64,000 nucleotides of DNA. It comes from Lentzea pudingi (GTDB taxonomy: Bacteria; Actinomycetota; Actinomycetes; Mycobacteriales; Pseudonocardiaceae). Shown here piece by piece: positions 33,372-43,667 of the stretch. The notes beneath the pieces are model-generated. The model was not told where the DNA came from. It saw nothing but the letters and a program-made list of their open reading frames with translations, and made no database searches. Numbering within the stretch: the stretch's first letter is position 1; each line of letters begins with the position of its first letter. The translations under genes and the position numbers were made by a program. The stretch spans positions 103,771 to 167,770 of the forward strand of contig NZ_BMNC01000007.1 in NCBI RefSeq assembly GCF_014646255.1, written 5' to 3'.

Positions 33372-34547
33372 ATGACTGCGAACGCTGTGCTGAGCCCCAT
33401 CCCTACCCCGCCCCACCGAGAACCCCCGCCTGGTGTCACCGCGATGGTGCGGATGATCCGGGAGAGCTTCGCGGTGGTGGAGCCGCACTCCGAAGAAGTG
33501 GCGAAGTTCTTCTACGGAATGCTCTTCTCGCTCTCGCCTGCCACACGCGAGATGTTCCCCGCGAACATGGAGGTGCAACGCAGCCGTCTGCTGCGCGCCC
33601 TCGTGCACGTGGTGCAGATGGTCGACCGCCCGGACGACCTGATCCCCTTCCTGCGTCAGCTGGGCCGTGACCACCGGAAGTTCGGTGTCATCAACGTCCA
33701 CTACGAGGCGGTCGGGACCGCACTGCTGTCCGCGGTGAAGAAGTTCTCCGGCGCCGCCTGGACGCCCAAGGTCGAGATGGCGTGGGCCGAGGCCTACACC
33801 CTCATGGCCAGGGCGATGCAGGAGGCGGCCGACGCCGACAACGGGCCCGCCTACTGGCACGCGACGGTGCTGGAGCACCAGCGCGTCTCGTGGGACCTCG
33901 CCGTCGTGCGCCTGCAGCCGGACCACCCGGTGAGCTACAAGGCCGGTCAGTACGTCAGCGTGGAGACGCCGCAGCGCAAGCGCCTGTGGCGGTACTACTC
34001 GCCGGCGAACGCACCGCGCGAGGACGGCGTCATCGAGTTCCACATCCGGTCCGTCGACGGCGGCTGGGTGTCCCGCTCGGTGGTCGGCCACACGCAGGCC
34101 GGCGACACGTGGCGCATCGGACCGCCCATGGGACGTCTCTCGGTCGACCGCACGGCCGGGACCGACATCCTGATGGTGGCCGGCGGCACGGGTGTCGCGC
34201 CGATGCACGCGATCATCGACGAGATGGCGCAGTACGGCGAGAACCCGCGCGTGCACCTGTTCTACGGCGGCCGCACCCGCGAAGACCTCTACGACCTGGA
34301 CAACCTGCAGCGCATCGCGACCACGAACCCGTGGCTCACGGTCGTGCCGGTGCTGGAGTCGGACCCCGGCGTCCGGGGCGTCGAGCAGGGCAGCCTCGCC
34401 GACGTGGTCACCCGCTACGGCGCGTGGGAGGACCGGGACGTCCTGGTCTGCGGCAGCCCGGCCATGATCAGGTCGACGGTGTCCCGGATGCTCGTCGCCG
34501 GAACTCCTCTCGACCGGATCAAGTACGACCCGTTCACCCTGGACTAA
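33372..34547 (+). CDS. Globin-reductase fusion (flavohemoprotein-like)
   Basis: About 391 residues. An N-terminal globin domain (VTAMVRMIRESFAVVEPHSEEVAKFFYGMLF...; proximal-His region RDHRKFGV with His) joins a ferredoxin-reductase-like domain with the FAD motif RYYSPAN (RxYS) and the NAD motif VAGGTGVAPM. The CGSPAMI segment near the end completes the NAD pocket. This is the layout of nitric oxide dioxygenases and related globin-coupled reductases. The start is uncertain: an ATG at 33297 (behind gggggacgg) adds 25 residues. The ZTP riboswitch begins just past its stop. Confidence 0.85.
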   Translation: MTANAVLSPIPTPPHREPPPGVTAMVRMIRESFAVVEPHSEEVAKFFYGMLFSLSPATREMFPANMEVQRSRLLRALVHVVQMVDRPDDLIPFLRQLGRDHRKFGVINVHYEAVGTALLSAVKKFSGAAWTPKVEMAWAEAYTLMARAMQEAADADNGPAYWHATVLEHQRVSWDLAVVRLQPDHPVSYKAGQYVSVETPQRKRLWRYYSPANAPREDGVIEFHIRSVDGGWVSRSVVGHTQAGDTWRIGPPMGRLSVDRTAGTDILMVAGGTGVAPMHAIIDEMAQYGENPRVHLFYGGRTREDLYDLDNLQRIATTNPWLTVVPVLESDPGVRGVEQGSLADVVTRYGAWEDRDVLVCGSPAMIRSTVSRMLVAGTPLDRIKYDPFTLD

Positions 34548-34548
34548 G

Positions 34549-34638
34549 CTCGGCACGTCGTAAGCGACTGGCGTGCCGAGGGTGGAACTGACCACCGGGA
34601 AGCGACGGCCGAGCGCACCGAACGCCTGGGTGCCCGGC
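34549..34638 (+). ncRNA. ZTP (pfl) riboswitch upstream of glyA
   Basis: The spacer contains the ZTP/pfl conserved blocks in order. Stem P1 ctcggcacg/cgtgccgag (34549-34557 with 34572-34580) encloses gactggcg. Next is a ggtgg-aactga-ccacc hairpin (34581-34596), then cgggaagcg, and finally cgcctgggtgcc (34623-34634), which forms the pseudoknot. These riboswitches sense ZTP/ZMP, which builds up when 10-formyl-tetrahydrofolate is low, and turn on folate one-carbon genes. glyA is a known type of target. glyA starts 14 nt downstream. Confidence 0.88.
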
Positions 34639-34651
34639 ACGGAGTGATGCC

Positions 34652-35869
34652 GTGCTGCGCGAAGTCGATCCCGAGATCGCCACCCTCATCCAGGCAGAAG
34701 AACGTCGTCAGGCCAGCAAGCTGCGCATGATCGCGTCGGAGAACGACGTGTCGGCGGCCGTGCTCGAGGCAACGGGCTCGGTGCTGACCAACAAGTACTC
34801 CGAGGGCTACCCCGGTAAGCGGTACTACGAGGGCCAGCAGGTCGTCGACCAGGTCGAACAGCTCGCCATCGACCGGGCGAAGTCGCTGTTCGGCGTGGAC
34901 CACGCGAACGTCCAGCCGCTGTCCGGCGCCCCGGCGAACCTCGCCGTCTACCTGGCGTTCCTGCAGCCGGGCGACACCGTGATGGGCATGTCCCTGCCGA
35001 TGGGCGGGCACCTCACGCACGGCTGGGGAGTGTCCGCGACCGGCAAGTGGTTCACCGCGGTCCAGTACGAGGTCCGCAAGGACACCGGCGTCGTCGACAT
35101 GGACGAGGTCCGCGCGCTCGCGCAGGCAGAACGCCCGAAGGTGATCTTCTGCGGCGGCACGGCGATCCCGCGCACCATCGACTTCCCGGCGTTCGCGGAG
35201 ATCGCGAGGGAGATCGGCGCGGTCCTGGTCGCCGACATCGCGCACATCGCCGGCCTCGTCGCGGGCGGCGCCCACCCGTCGCCGGTCGGGCACGCGCCGG
35301 TGATCACCACGACCACGCACAAGACGCTCCGGGGCCCGCGCGGCGCGATGATCCTGTGCGACGCCGAGCACGCGAAGGCCATCGACCGCGCGGTCTTCCC
35401 CGGCCTGCAGGGCGGTCCGCACGACCACACGACGGCCGCGATCGCCGTCGCCCTGAAGGAAGCCTCGCAGCCGGAGTTCCGCGAGTACGCGCACACGATC
35501 GTGAAGAACGCGCAGGCGCTCGCCGACTCCCTCCTGGAACGCGGCTTCGACCTGGTGTCCGGCGGCACGGACAACCACCTGGTCCTGATCGACCTGACGT
35601 CCAAGCTGGTCGGCGGCAAGCCGGCGGCCAGGGCCCTGGACCGGGCGGGCATCGAGCTGAACTACAACGCGGTCCCGTTCGACACCCGCAAGCCGTTCGA
35701 CCCGTCCGGCATCCGCCTGGGCACGGCGGGGGTCACCACCCGAGGCCTCAAGCCCGAGCAGATGCCGTTGATCGCGAACTGGATGGACCGCGCGATCGCC
35801 GCCCACGACAACGACCAGGCGCTGGACCGCATCGCCGCCGAGGTCGGGGAGCTACTCGGCTCCCTCTAG
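34652..35869 (+). CDS. glyA: Serine hydroxymethyltransferase
   Basis: A 405-residue PLP enzyme that interconverts serine and glycine while loading tetrahydrofolate with a one-carbon unit. Landmarks: SENDVSAAVLEA, the GYPGKRYYEGQ loop, the active-site Lys in TTTTHKTLRGPRGA near residue 228, and RLGTAGVTTRGL near the end. It starts at a GTG preceded by ggag. The ATG at 34647 is out of frame. Expression should be under the ZTP riboswitch. Its stop overlaps the converging TetR gene by 18 bp. Confidence 0.95.
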   Translation: MLREVDPEIATLIQAEERRQASKLRMIASENDVSAAVLEATGSVLTNKYSEGYPGKRYYEGQQVVDQVEQLAIDRAKSLFGVDHANVQPLSGAPANLAVYLAFLQPGDTVMGMSLPMGGHLTHGWGVSATGKWFTAVQYEVRKDTGVVDMDEVRALAQAERPKVIFCGGTAIPRTIDFPAFAEIAREIGAVLVADIAHIAGLVAGGAHPSPVGHAPVITTTTHKTLRGPRGAMILCDAEHAKAIDRAVFPGLQGGPHDHTTAAIAVALKEASQPEFREYAHTIVKNAQALADSLLERGFDLVSGGTDNHLVLIDLTSKLVGGKPAARALDRAGIELNYNAVPFDTRKPFDPSGIRLGTAGVTTRGLKPEQMPLIANWMDRAIAAHDNDQALDRIAAEVGELLGSL

Positions 35870-36436
35870 CCGTCCGACGGCCGCACGCACCTCGCCGAGG
35901 GTCCGGCGGGCGACTTCCGCGAAGTCCCCGCCGGTCCCAAGCCAGCGCTCGTAGCCGTGGTTGAACGCCAGCACACCGAGCTCCGCGGCCACGGAGGCCT
36001 CCAGTTCCGGCACCCCGCGCTGCTTCAGCGCGTCCGTCATCGCGACGGCGAACCCGACCATCTTCAGCGCGGCCCGCTCGCGCAGCTCGTCGTTGCTCGC
36101 GATCACCGCCAGCCGCTGCGGCCCGTGCGCCCGCCGCTCGTCGGTGAACGTCACGGCCGTCGCCACCAGCGCCGCCTCGACCACCTCCAGCGGCCCGGCC
36201 TGTGCGGGAGCGCCTGAGATCGCGCCTGTCATCAGCTCGGCCAGCACGTCCTGACCGCCGAACAGCACCTCGCGCTTGTCCCGGAAGTGCCGGAAGAACG
36301 TGCTCTTCGTGAGGCCCGCGCGCTCGGCGATCTGCGCGACCGCGGTGTTCTCGTACCCCTGCTCGCCGAACAGGTCGAGTGCGGCGCGCACCAACCGCTC
36401 CCGCGCGTCCGGCTCCCATCGACCCATGACGCACAT
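35852..36436 (-). CDS. TetR-family transcriptional repressor
   Basis: A 194-residue TetR protein with the N-terminal helix-turn-helix IAERAGLTKSTFFRHFRDKREVLF (residues about 36-59) and a helical ligand-binding domain. ATG starts are at 36436 and 36427; the second fits better with the core. It diverges from the epimerase gene at 36513. Two matching palindromes (36441-36465 and 36473-36497) fill the 76-bp gap, so it most probably represses itself and the epimerase, with an unknown inducer. Confidence 0.92.
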   Translation of the reverse strand: MCVMGRWEPDARERLVRAALDLFGEQGYENTAVAQIAERAGLTKSTFFRHFRDKREVLFGGQDVLAELMTGAISGAPAQAGPLEVVEAALVATAVTFTDERRAHGPQRLAVIASNDELRERAALKMVGFAVAMTDALKQRGVPELEASVAAELGVLAFNHGYERWLGTGGDFAEVARRTLGEVRAAVGRLEGAE

Positions 36437-36440
36437 CCTA

Positions 36441-36497
36441 AGTGATGCGACTAAGTCCCATCACTCTGCTACGGTGATGAGACCAAGTCCCATCACT
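36441..36497. promoter_or_regulatory. Twin TetR operators
   Basis: Two similar inverted repeats: agtgatg-N11-catcact (36441-36465) and ggtgatg-N11-catcact (36473-36497). Each contains the direct element agtcccatcact, with starts offset by 32 bp (about three helical turns). The second overlaps the aggag ribosome-site region of the epimerase gene. Such spacing suits two TetR dimers on one face of the DNA. Confidence 0.78.
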
Positions 36498-36512
36498 TAG
36501 GAGGACAAGCAC

Positions 36513-37412
36513 ATGAAGGTCTTCGTCACGGGTGCCAGCGGCCACGTCGGCTCAGCACTGGTCCCGGAACTGCTGCGTGCGGGCCACCAGGTCGTCGGCC
36601 TGGCCCGTTCGGACGCCTCCGCCGCGAAGCTCGACGCCCAGGGCGCCGCGGTCCGGCTCGGCGACCTGGACGACCTCGACGGGCTGCGCAAGGGCGCGGC
36701 TGAGGCGGACGCGGTGATCCACTTGGCGTTCAAGCACGACGAGATGTACGCGGGCGACTACCAGGGCGCCTCGGACGCCGACCTCGCGGTGGTCCAGGCG
36801 TTTCTCGACGAGCTGTCCGGCACCGGCAAGGCACTGATCGGCACCGGCGGCACGCTGTCGTACTCGGGCCTCGGCCGCACCGCCACCGAGGCGGAACGGG
36901 TCTCCAGCGAGAGCCCGCGCGGCGCCGCACGCAACGCCATCGTCGACGCCACGGACGTCCGGGGCGCGGTGGTGGTGCTGCCGCCGACCGTCCACAGTGC
37001 ACTCGACACCGCCGGGTTCATCCCGATCCTGGTCAGGACCGCCCGCGCCACAGGGGTTTCCGGCTATCCCGGCGACGGCACGAACCGCTGGTCCGCCGCG
37101 CACACGCTGGACGCGGCGAGGCTCTACCGGCTGGCGGCGGAGAAGGCTCCGGCCGGCTCGGTGCTGCACGCGGTCGCGGAGGAGGCCATCACGATGCGGG
37201 AGATCGCCGAGGTCATCGGTCGGAAGCTGGACGTGCCCGTCGAGAGCATCCCGGCGGAACGCGGCCAGGAGCACTTCGGCCCGCTCGCATTCATGGTCTC
37301 GCGGGACGCGCCGACGTCCGGGGCGCGCACGAAGGCGTTGCTGGGCTGGGAACCGGAGGAACCCGGCCTCCTGGACGACCTGGAGACCGGGTTCTACTTC
37401 GAGCAGAGATGA
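36513..37412 (+). CDS. NAD-dependent epimerase/dehydratase-family protein
   Basis: A 299-residue extended-type SDR. The cofactor motif TGASGHVG is at residues 6-13, and ADAVIHLAFKHDE near 65 is the adenine-binding strand. The GTGGTLSYSG region stands in place of the usual Ser. The canonical YxxxK is not clearly present, so it could be a non-catalytic or atypical member (many similar proteins sit beside TetR genes). RWSAAHTLDAARLYRLA is the family segment before the C-terminal substrate domain. Regulated by the divergent TetR gene (inference). Confidence 0.85.
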   Translation: MKVFVTGASGHVGSALVPELLRAGHQVVGLARSDASAAKLDAQGAAVRLGDLDDLDGLRKGAAEADAVIHLAFKHDEMYAGDYQGASDADLAVVQAFLDELSGTGKALIGTGGTLSYSGLGRTATEAERVSSESPRGAARNAIVDATDVRGAVVVLPPTVHSALDTAGFIPILVRTARATGVSGYPGDGTNRWSAAHTLDAARLYRLAAEKAPAGSVLHAVAEEAITMREIAEVIGRKLDVPVESIPAERGQEHFGPLAFMVSRDAPTSGARTKALLGWEPEEPGLLDDLETGFYFEQR

Positions 37413-37897
37413 GCTTCGAGCTCCGCGTGCGCGTCGGAGAGCACACCGCTGGAATCCGGCTCGCTCAAAGCCGCTTCCTCCAGCAAGGCAAGCGTTTCCG
37501 GTGTCCGCGACCACGTGGTCAAAGGGCCTTCCTTCGGCCCTTCGCGCACGAGCCCGGCCAACGCGACCGGTGTGGCGAGGAAGTACTCGCGGACGGCCGC
37601 CTGCTCACGCGGGTCGCCCTTCGCGTAGGCCTCGGCCACCAGGCGCAGCCAGAAGAAGTCCGCTTCCAGTTCACCCGCCGCGATCAGCTCCATCACGCGC
37701 GGGAGCAGGTAGCGCACGAAGTCGTCGTCGCCGATCGTCCCCGACTTCAGCCAGAACCTCCCGACCTGGTCGGAGGTCAGCTCTCGCAACGGAACGGTCG
37801 TGAACGGCGCCACGGCCTCCGGTGTGACGCAGTGGTCGCAGAACTCGACCACTCGCGGACGCGGCATCGCGAAGACGTCGTACAGGCGCTCGATCAT
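37394..37897 (-). CDS. Unknown protein at the end of the dnaK operon
   Basis: A 167-residue soluble, acidic, helix-rich protein: MIERLYDVFAMPRPRVVEFCDHCVTPEAV with a CDHC pair near residues 20-23, then FWLKSGTIGDDDFVRYLLPRVMELIAAGELEADFFWLRL (quoted as landmark). The Cys-x-x-Cys could bind metal, but only one pair is visible. Its ATG overlaps the hspR stop (atga), which makes it the fifth gene of the dnaK-grpE-dnaJ-hspR operon and coupled to hspR translation. I do not recognise it. It overlaps the converging epimerase gene by 19 bp. Confidence 0.72.
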   Translation of the reverse strand: MIERLYDVFAMPRPRVVEFCDHCVTPEAVAPFTTVPLRELTSDQVGRFWLKSGTIGDDDFVRYLLPRVMELIAAGELEADFFWLRLVAEAYAKGDPREQAAVREYFLATPVALAGLVREGPKEGPLTTWSRTPETLALLEEAALSEPDSSGVLSDAHAELEAHLCSK

Positions 37898-38331
37898 TTT
37901 CGGGGCTTCGGTTTCCAGACGACGAGGGCGGTCTCCTGCCGAATAGGCACGAGATCACGACGGTAGGAAGCGTGCACCGCGGCGGCCGTGGAGTCGGCCG
38001 CCGCCAAGGCTTGTGCGAGTTCCTGCTGGAGTTCTACAACCCGCGACCGCAGCGCGTCGACCTGGTTTTCCAGGTCGATGATCCGCTTGATGCCGGCGAG
38101 GTTCACGCCCTCGTCCTGCGAGAGGCGCTGGACCTCGCGCAGCAGCACGATGTCCCGCATGGAGTACCGGCGACCGCCACCGTTCGTGCGGCCCGGCGAG
38201 ACCAGGCCCAGCCGGTCGTAGGACCGCAGGGTCTGGGCGTGCAGGCCCGACAGCTGGGCAGCCACCGAGATCACGAAGAACGGCGTGTCTTCATCAGTTC
38301 CTGGGGGGAACGGAAAACCCACCGGACTCAC
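37894..38331 (-). CDS. hspR: Heat-shock repressor HspR (MerR family)
   Basis: A 145-residue MerR-type regulator: FVISVAAQLSGLHAQTLRSYDRLGLVSPGRTNGGGRRYSMRDIVLL (quoted as landmark) is the winged HTH of HspR, followed by a coiled-coil dimer helix (ENQVDALRSRVVELQQELAQAL). HspR binds HAIR boxes together with DnaK and shuts off chaperone genes in the absence of stress. Targets in this window are dnaK (two boxes) and clpB (one box). Its ATG overlaps the dnaJ stop by 4 bp, giving a dnaK-grpE-dnaJ-hspR operon. Confidence 0.95.
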   Translation of the reverse strand: MSPVGFPFPPGTDEDTPFFVISVAAQLSGLHAQTLRSYDRLGLVSPGRTNGGGRRYSMRDIVLLREVQRLSQDEGVNLAGIKRIIDLENQVDALRSRVVELQQELAQALAAADSTAAAVHASYRRDLVPIRQETALVVWKPKPRK

Positions 38332-39488
38332 CGCCCTTCGAGCAGCGCGTTCAGGTCACCGCGCGGGTCATGATCGGTCGTCACGTCGGCGTACGCCTCG
38401 AGGGCCTTGCGGGCCTCGGACGAGAGGTTGTTCGGCACGGCGACCTCCAGGGTGATCAGGAGATCCCCCGCGGTCCCGTCCCGCTTCGTGATCCCCTTGC
38501 CCCGCGCCCGCAGCACGCGCCCCGAAGCCGTACCGGCGGGCACCTTCAGGGAAACCTTGCCGTCGAGCGTGGGCACGGTCAACGTGGTTCCGAGCGCGAG
38601 CTCGGAGAACGTCATCGGCGCCGTCAGCGTCAGGTCGTTGCCCTGACGGCCGAACACGCTGTGCGGGTTGACGTGCACGCGCACGAACAGGTCGCCGCTC
38701 GGGCCACCGTTGCGCCCCGGTTCGCCTTGTCCCGCAAGGCGGATCCGCTGGCCGTCGGCGACCCCGGAGGGGATTCGGACGGTCAGCGTGCGGGTGCGGG
38801 TGCTGACGCCGTCGCCACCGCACTCGAGGCACGGGTCGTCGATGATCCGGCCGGTGCCGCGGCAGTCGCGGCACGGCTCGCTGAACGCGAACGCGCCCTG
38901 CGACCGCGTCACCAGGCCGGAACCCGAACAGGTCGCGCAGGTGTGCGGCGTGGTGCCCGGCTTGGCGCCGGAACCGTTGCACGTGGTGCAGGCGGCGGGG
39001 GACGACAGGCGCAACGGCACCGTCGCCCCCTTGACCGCCTCGGTGAAGTCGATGCGGACGTCGGTCTCGACGTCCTCGCCACGACGCGGACGCGTGGGCG
39101 AGCCCGCCGCCGCGCCGCCGCGCCGGTTGAACAGGCCGCCGAGCAGGTCGCCCAGGCCGCCGCCACCGGTGCCCTGCGCGGCACGGCCGAACAGGTCGTT
39201 GACGTCGAACCCGCCGGAGCCGAAGCCACCGGAGCCCGGGAAGCCGCCGCCCGCGAACAGGCGGCGGGCCTCGTCGTACTGCTTGCGCTTGGCAGCGTCC
39301 GACAGCACGCCGTAGGCCTCGGAGACCGCCTTGAAGCGGGCCTCGGCCTTGGCGTCACCGGGGTTCGCGTCGGGGTGCAGCTCGCGGGCGAGCTTGCGGT
39401 ACGACTTCTTGATCTCGTCCGCGGACGCCTCGGAGGAGACGCCCAGCTCGCGGTAGAAGTCCTTCTCGATCCAGTCCCTCTGACTCAC
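38328..39488 (-). CDS. dnaJ: Chaperone DnaJ
   Basis: A 386-residue type I Hsp40. The J domain (residues about 5-70) has the HPD motif in RELHPDAN. A Gly/Phe-rich region follows (FAGGGFPGSGGFGSGGF). The zinc domain has four CxxCxGxG units (CTTCNGSG, CATCSGSG, CRDCRGTG, CLECGGDG). The C-terminal substrate domain includes GNDLTLTAPMTF. It delivers clients to DnaK and stimulates its ATPase. It is third in the operon, 17 bp from grpE. Confidence 0.95.
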   Translation of the reverse strand: MSQRDWIEKDFYRELGVSSEASADEIKKSYRKLARELHPDANPGDAKAEARFKAVSEAYGVLSDAAKRKQYDEARRLFAGGGFPGSGGFGSGGFDVNDLFGRAAQGTGGGGLGDLLGGLFNRRGGAAAGSPTRPRRGEDVETDVRIDFTEAVKGATVPLRLSSPAACTTCNGSGAKPGTTPHTCATCSGSGLVTRSQGAFAFSEPCRDCRGTGRIIDDPCLECGGDGVSTRTRTLTVRIPSGVADGQRIRLAGQGEPGRNGGPSGDLFVRVHVNPHSVFGRQGNDLTLTAPMTFSELALGTTLTVPTLDGKVSLKVPAGTASGRVLRARGKGITKRDGTAGDLLITLEVAVPNNLSSEARKALEAYADVTTDHDPRGDLNALLEGR

Positions 39489-39505
39489 CGGACGGCTCCT
39501 CCTCC

Positions 39506-40125
39506 CTAGGCTTCTTCAGACGGCGCCGCGGCGGCGGGCTCGTGGTCGGTCACCGCGACGAGCGCGGGCCGGACGAGCTTGTCGCCGAACGTGTAGCCAC
39601 GACGCAGGACGGCCGTGACGGTCGGGCCGTCGACGTCCGGGGACGTGCTGTGCTGCACGGCCTCGTGCACCGACGGGTCGAACGCCTCGCCGTCGTGCGC
39701 GAACGGCTCCAGACCGGTCTTGGCGAGCGTGGACACGAGCTTGTCCGCCACCGCCTTGAAGGCACCGGTCAGGTCGCCGTGCGCGGCGGCCCGCTCGATG
39801 TCGTCCAGCACCGAGAGCAGTTCGGAGGCGACGGACGCCTTCGCGTTGTTGATCACCGCTTCCCGGTCGCGTTCCACCCGCTTGCGGTAGTTCGCGTACT
39901 CGGCGGTGAGCCGCTGCAGGTCGGCGGTGCGCTCGTCGAGCTGGGTCTTCAGCTCGGCGGCCACCTCGTCCACGACCTCGGCGACCAAGGGCTCTTCCAC
40001 CGGAGCGCTGTCCTCGGCAACGTGGGCCGGCGGCCGGACCTCACCCGTTTCGGGGTCGATCCGGCGCCGGTCGTTCACGACTACCTGAGGCTGCTCCTCG
40101 TCAGGGGCGGCATGCCTCGGTTCGG

Positions 40126-40129
<4 letters not shown>
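39506..40129 (-). CDS. grpE: Nucleotide exchange factor GrpE
   Basis: A 207-residue GrpE. A disordered acidic N terminus is followed by the long coiled-coil helix (ELKTQLDERTADLQRLTAEYANYRKRVERDRE, quoted as landmark). The beta-wing domain is in the C-terminal half (FDPSVHEAVQHSTSPDVDGPTVTAVLRRGYTFGDKLVRPALVAV). It releases ADP from DnaK. The start overlaps the dnaK stop by 4 bp, typical of actinobacterial dnaK-grpE. The N-terminal 50 residues are longer and more charged than in E. coli. Confidence 0.93.
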
Positions 40130-41994
<1,865 letters not shown>

Positions 41995-42017
41995 TGGAGT
42001 TCCTTCCGCTAGTACTT

Positions 42018-42076
42018 GTTGAGCGTTGCTGGCTCAAGTTTGCCACCCGCTCAAACCTGAGCCTACCCGACTCAAG
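42018..42076. promoter_or_regulatory. HAIR array upstream of dnaK
   Basis: Two HspR boxes: gttgagc-gttgctg-gctcaag (42018-42038) and cctgagc-ctacccg-actcaag (42056-42076), both with the exact N7 spacing of the HAIR consensus. A third, shorter inverted repeat, gctca-aacc-tgagc (42049-42062), overlaps the second. They sit 24-82 bp upstream of dnaK, so multiple HspR dimers could occupy the promoter. Confidence 0.85.
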
Positions 42077-42129
42077 CTTTCTGACTGGCTCAACGGCTGG
42101 GAATGTCTGCTTGTTCCCTCACAACGCGA

Positions 42130-42159
42130 CGAGGGCCACCCCTTGTGGAGTGGCCCTCG
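42130..42159 (-). terminator. Terminator of the DUF4097 gene
   Basis: A 10-bp perfect stem cgagggccac/gtggccctcg (42130-42139, 42150-42159) with a 10-nt loop. It lies 21 bp beyond the minus-strand stop of the DUF4097 gene and just before the dnaK promoter. Confidence 0.75.
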
Positions 42160-42180
42160 ACACATTCACCCTGGCCGGAC

Positions 42181-43026
42181 TCAGGCGGCGAACACCTGGA
42201 CGTCCCCGGAGTCCGCGGTGAGGCTGAGTTCGAGCGATGCGCTGGGATCGGTCGGGACGTGGATCGCACGCTCACCGCTGCCCGACGATCCGGTGATCTT
42301 GAACGGGCCTCCCGGCACCCGGACGGTGACGCCGCCGGACCCGCTGTTGGCCCTCACCGACTTCGCCGCCGACAACGTCAGGGCGATGTCCCCGGAGTCG
42401 GCTTTGGCGATCACCTCGTTCTCGAGCGAGGTGCCCTCGATGTCTCCGGAACCGGTGTCGAGCAGCGCCTTGCCCTTGACCGCGTCCAGCGCGATCCGGC
42501 CGGACCCCATGTCGGCCGTGACGGCGCCACCGATCCTGGTGCCCTCGAAGCCACCGGACCCGTTCTTCACCTTGACGTCTCCCGCGATGTCGCGGGTGGT
42601 GATCCTGCCGGAGCCGGTCTTGAACTCGACGGACGCCAGCCCCTCGATCATCACGTCGCCCGAGCCGATGTCACCGACCACCGTGGTGTTCGCGGACGGC
42701 ACCAAGACCTCGTAGTTGATCTCGCAGTCCCTGCCGCAGCCGTCCAGCACCAGGGTGTTGCCCTCGACCCGGTGCGCGACACCCGACGGCTTGTTGTTCT
42801 TCTCGTGCTGGACCTTGCGGTGGATCTTCGTCTCGTTCAGCCCCTGCTGGTACCGGATCGTCACGTCGCCGGAGTCCTGGTCACTGCGCACCTTCACCGA
42901 GGTGAACTTCTCCGCGACCACGTGGTCGTCGGAGAACTCGTACATCATGATGCGGATGCCCCCACAGGCGGTCGACACTGTGAGCACCGCCCCCGCCACC
43001 AACGCCACCAGCGCCGTCCTCATCAT
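42181..43026 (-). CDS. DUF4097-family predicted lipoprotein
   Basis: A 281-residue secreted lipoprotein. The signal peptide ends at the lipobox VSTAC (Cys near residue 21) and is followed by GGIRIMMYEFSD. The rest is a repeated beta-strand ladder of the DUF4097 type, with the recurring GSGD/SGDI/TGSG pattern every 17-20 residues (DIGSGDVMIEG, KTGSGRITTRD, NGSGGFEGT, DTGSGDIEG, ADSGDIALT, SGSGGVTVR). It probably forms a right-handed beta-helix on the outer face of the membrane. Function unknown. Ends at the terminator 42130-42159. Confidence 0.88.
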   Translation of the reverse strand: MMRTALVALVAGAVLTVSTACGGIRIMMYEFSDDHVVAEKFTSVKVRSDQDSGDVTIRYQQGLNETKIHRKVQHEKNNKPSGVAHRVEGNTLVLDGCGRDCEINYEVLVPSANTTVVGDIGSGDVMIEGLASVEFKTGSGRITTRDIAGDVKVKNGSGGFEGTRIGGAVTADMGSGRIALDAVKGKALLDTGSGDIEGTSLENEVIAKADSGDIALTLSAAKSVRANSGSGGVTVRVPGGPFKITGSSGSGERAIHVPTDPSASLELSLTADSGDVQVFAA

Positions 43027-43108
43027 GGACTCAAAACTAGAGGCGATGGCGCTCGGCTACACGGTTGCAAGCCCCCGAAGGCGGGGTGGGGTTGTCCCTA
43101 CCCAGGAC

Positions 43109-43663
43109 TCAGACGAGATCTTCGAGCACCGCGCGCAACGCCGGTGCGGTGCGCGCGGGGTCGTTGAGGAACCGCGTGGACGCGAGCACGTGCGCCGGCG
43201 CGATGCGTTCCCACAGCAGGCCGTCGACCGGCACCTCGGCGATGTGCAGTTCCACGCTCTGCGCCCACCTGCCGATGCGCGACTCGATGCCGCGCAGCAC
43301 GTCCCCCATCGGTAACGCGGCGGGGCTCTGCACGCGGTGCAGCTGCTCGATGCCGGGCTTCAGCGCGAGCACGGCGGCACGGCTGGCGGGACGGGTCAGC
43401 AACGCCTCGGCGTCCTCGGGGGTGGCGGGCTCGACGCCGCCCCTGCACGCGTCCAGCGCGTCGGCCCACCAGCCGGGCCACTCGGCGGTCACGGCGGAAC
43501 GGTCGGTGCCCAGCGGCACCTGGACGGGCAACGACGGGTCGAGGCCCGGCACGTGCGGTTCGACGTCCACCGACAGCGCCAGCGAATCCCGCACGTAGAG
43601 CGCGGCGAGGAGGCCCAGGCTGACCCCGTGGCTGATGCCGGACACCTCTCGCGCGAACTTCAT
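43109..43663 (-). CDS. Hypothetical protein
   Basis: A 184-residue soluble protein: MKFAREVSGISHGVSLGLLAALYVRDSLALSVDVEPHVPG, EWPGWWADALDACRGGVEPATPEDAEAL, then helices with VLRGIESRIGRWAQSVELH and LLWERIAPAHVLAST. It has no catalytic motif or membrane segment. It is immediately downstream (4 bp) of the TetR gene in the SMR-TetR operon, so it might be regulated with the efflux pump. I do not recognise the family. Confidence 0.68.
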   Translation of the reverse strand: MKFAREVSGISHGVSLGLLAALYVRDSLALSVDVEPHVPGLDPSLPVQVPLGTDRSAVTAEWPGWWADALDACRGGVEPATPEDAEALLTRPASRAAVLALKPGIEQLHRVQSPAALPMGDVLRGIESRIGRWAQSVELHIAEVPVDGLLWERIAPAHVLASTRFLNDPARTAPALRAVLEDLV

Positions 43664-43667
43664 GACC

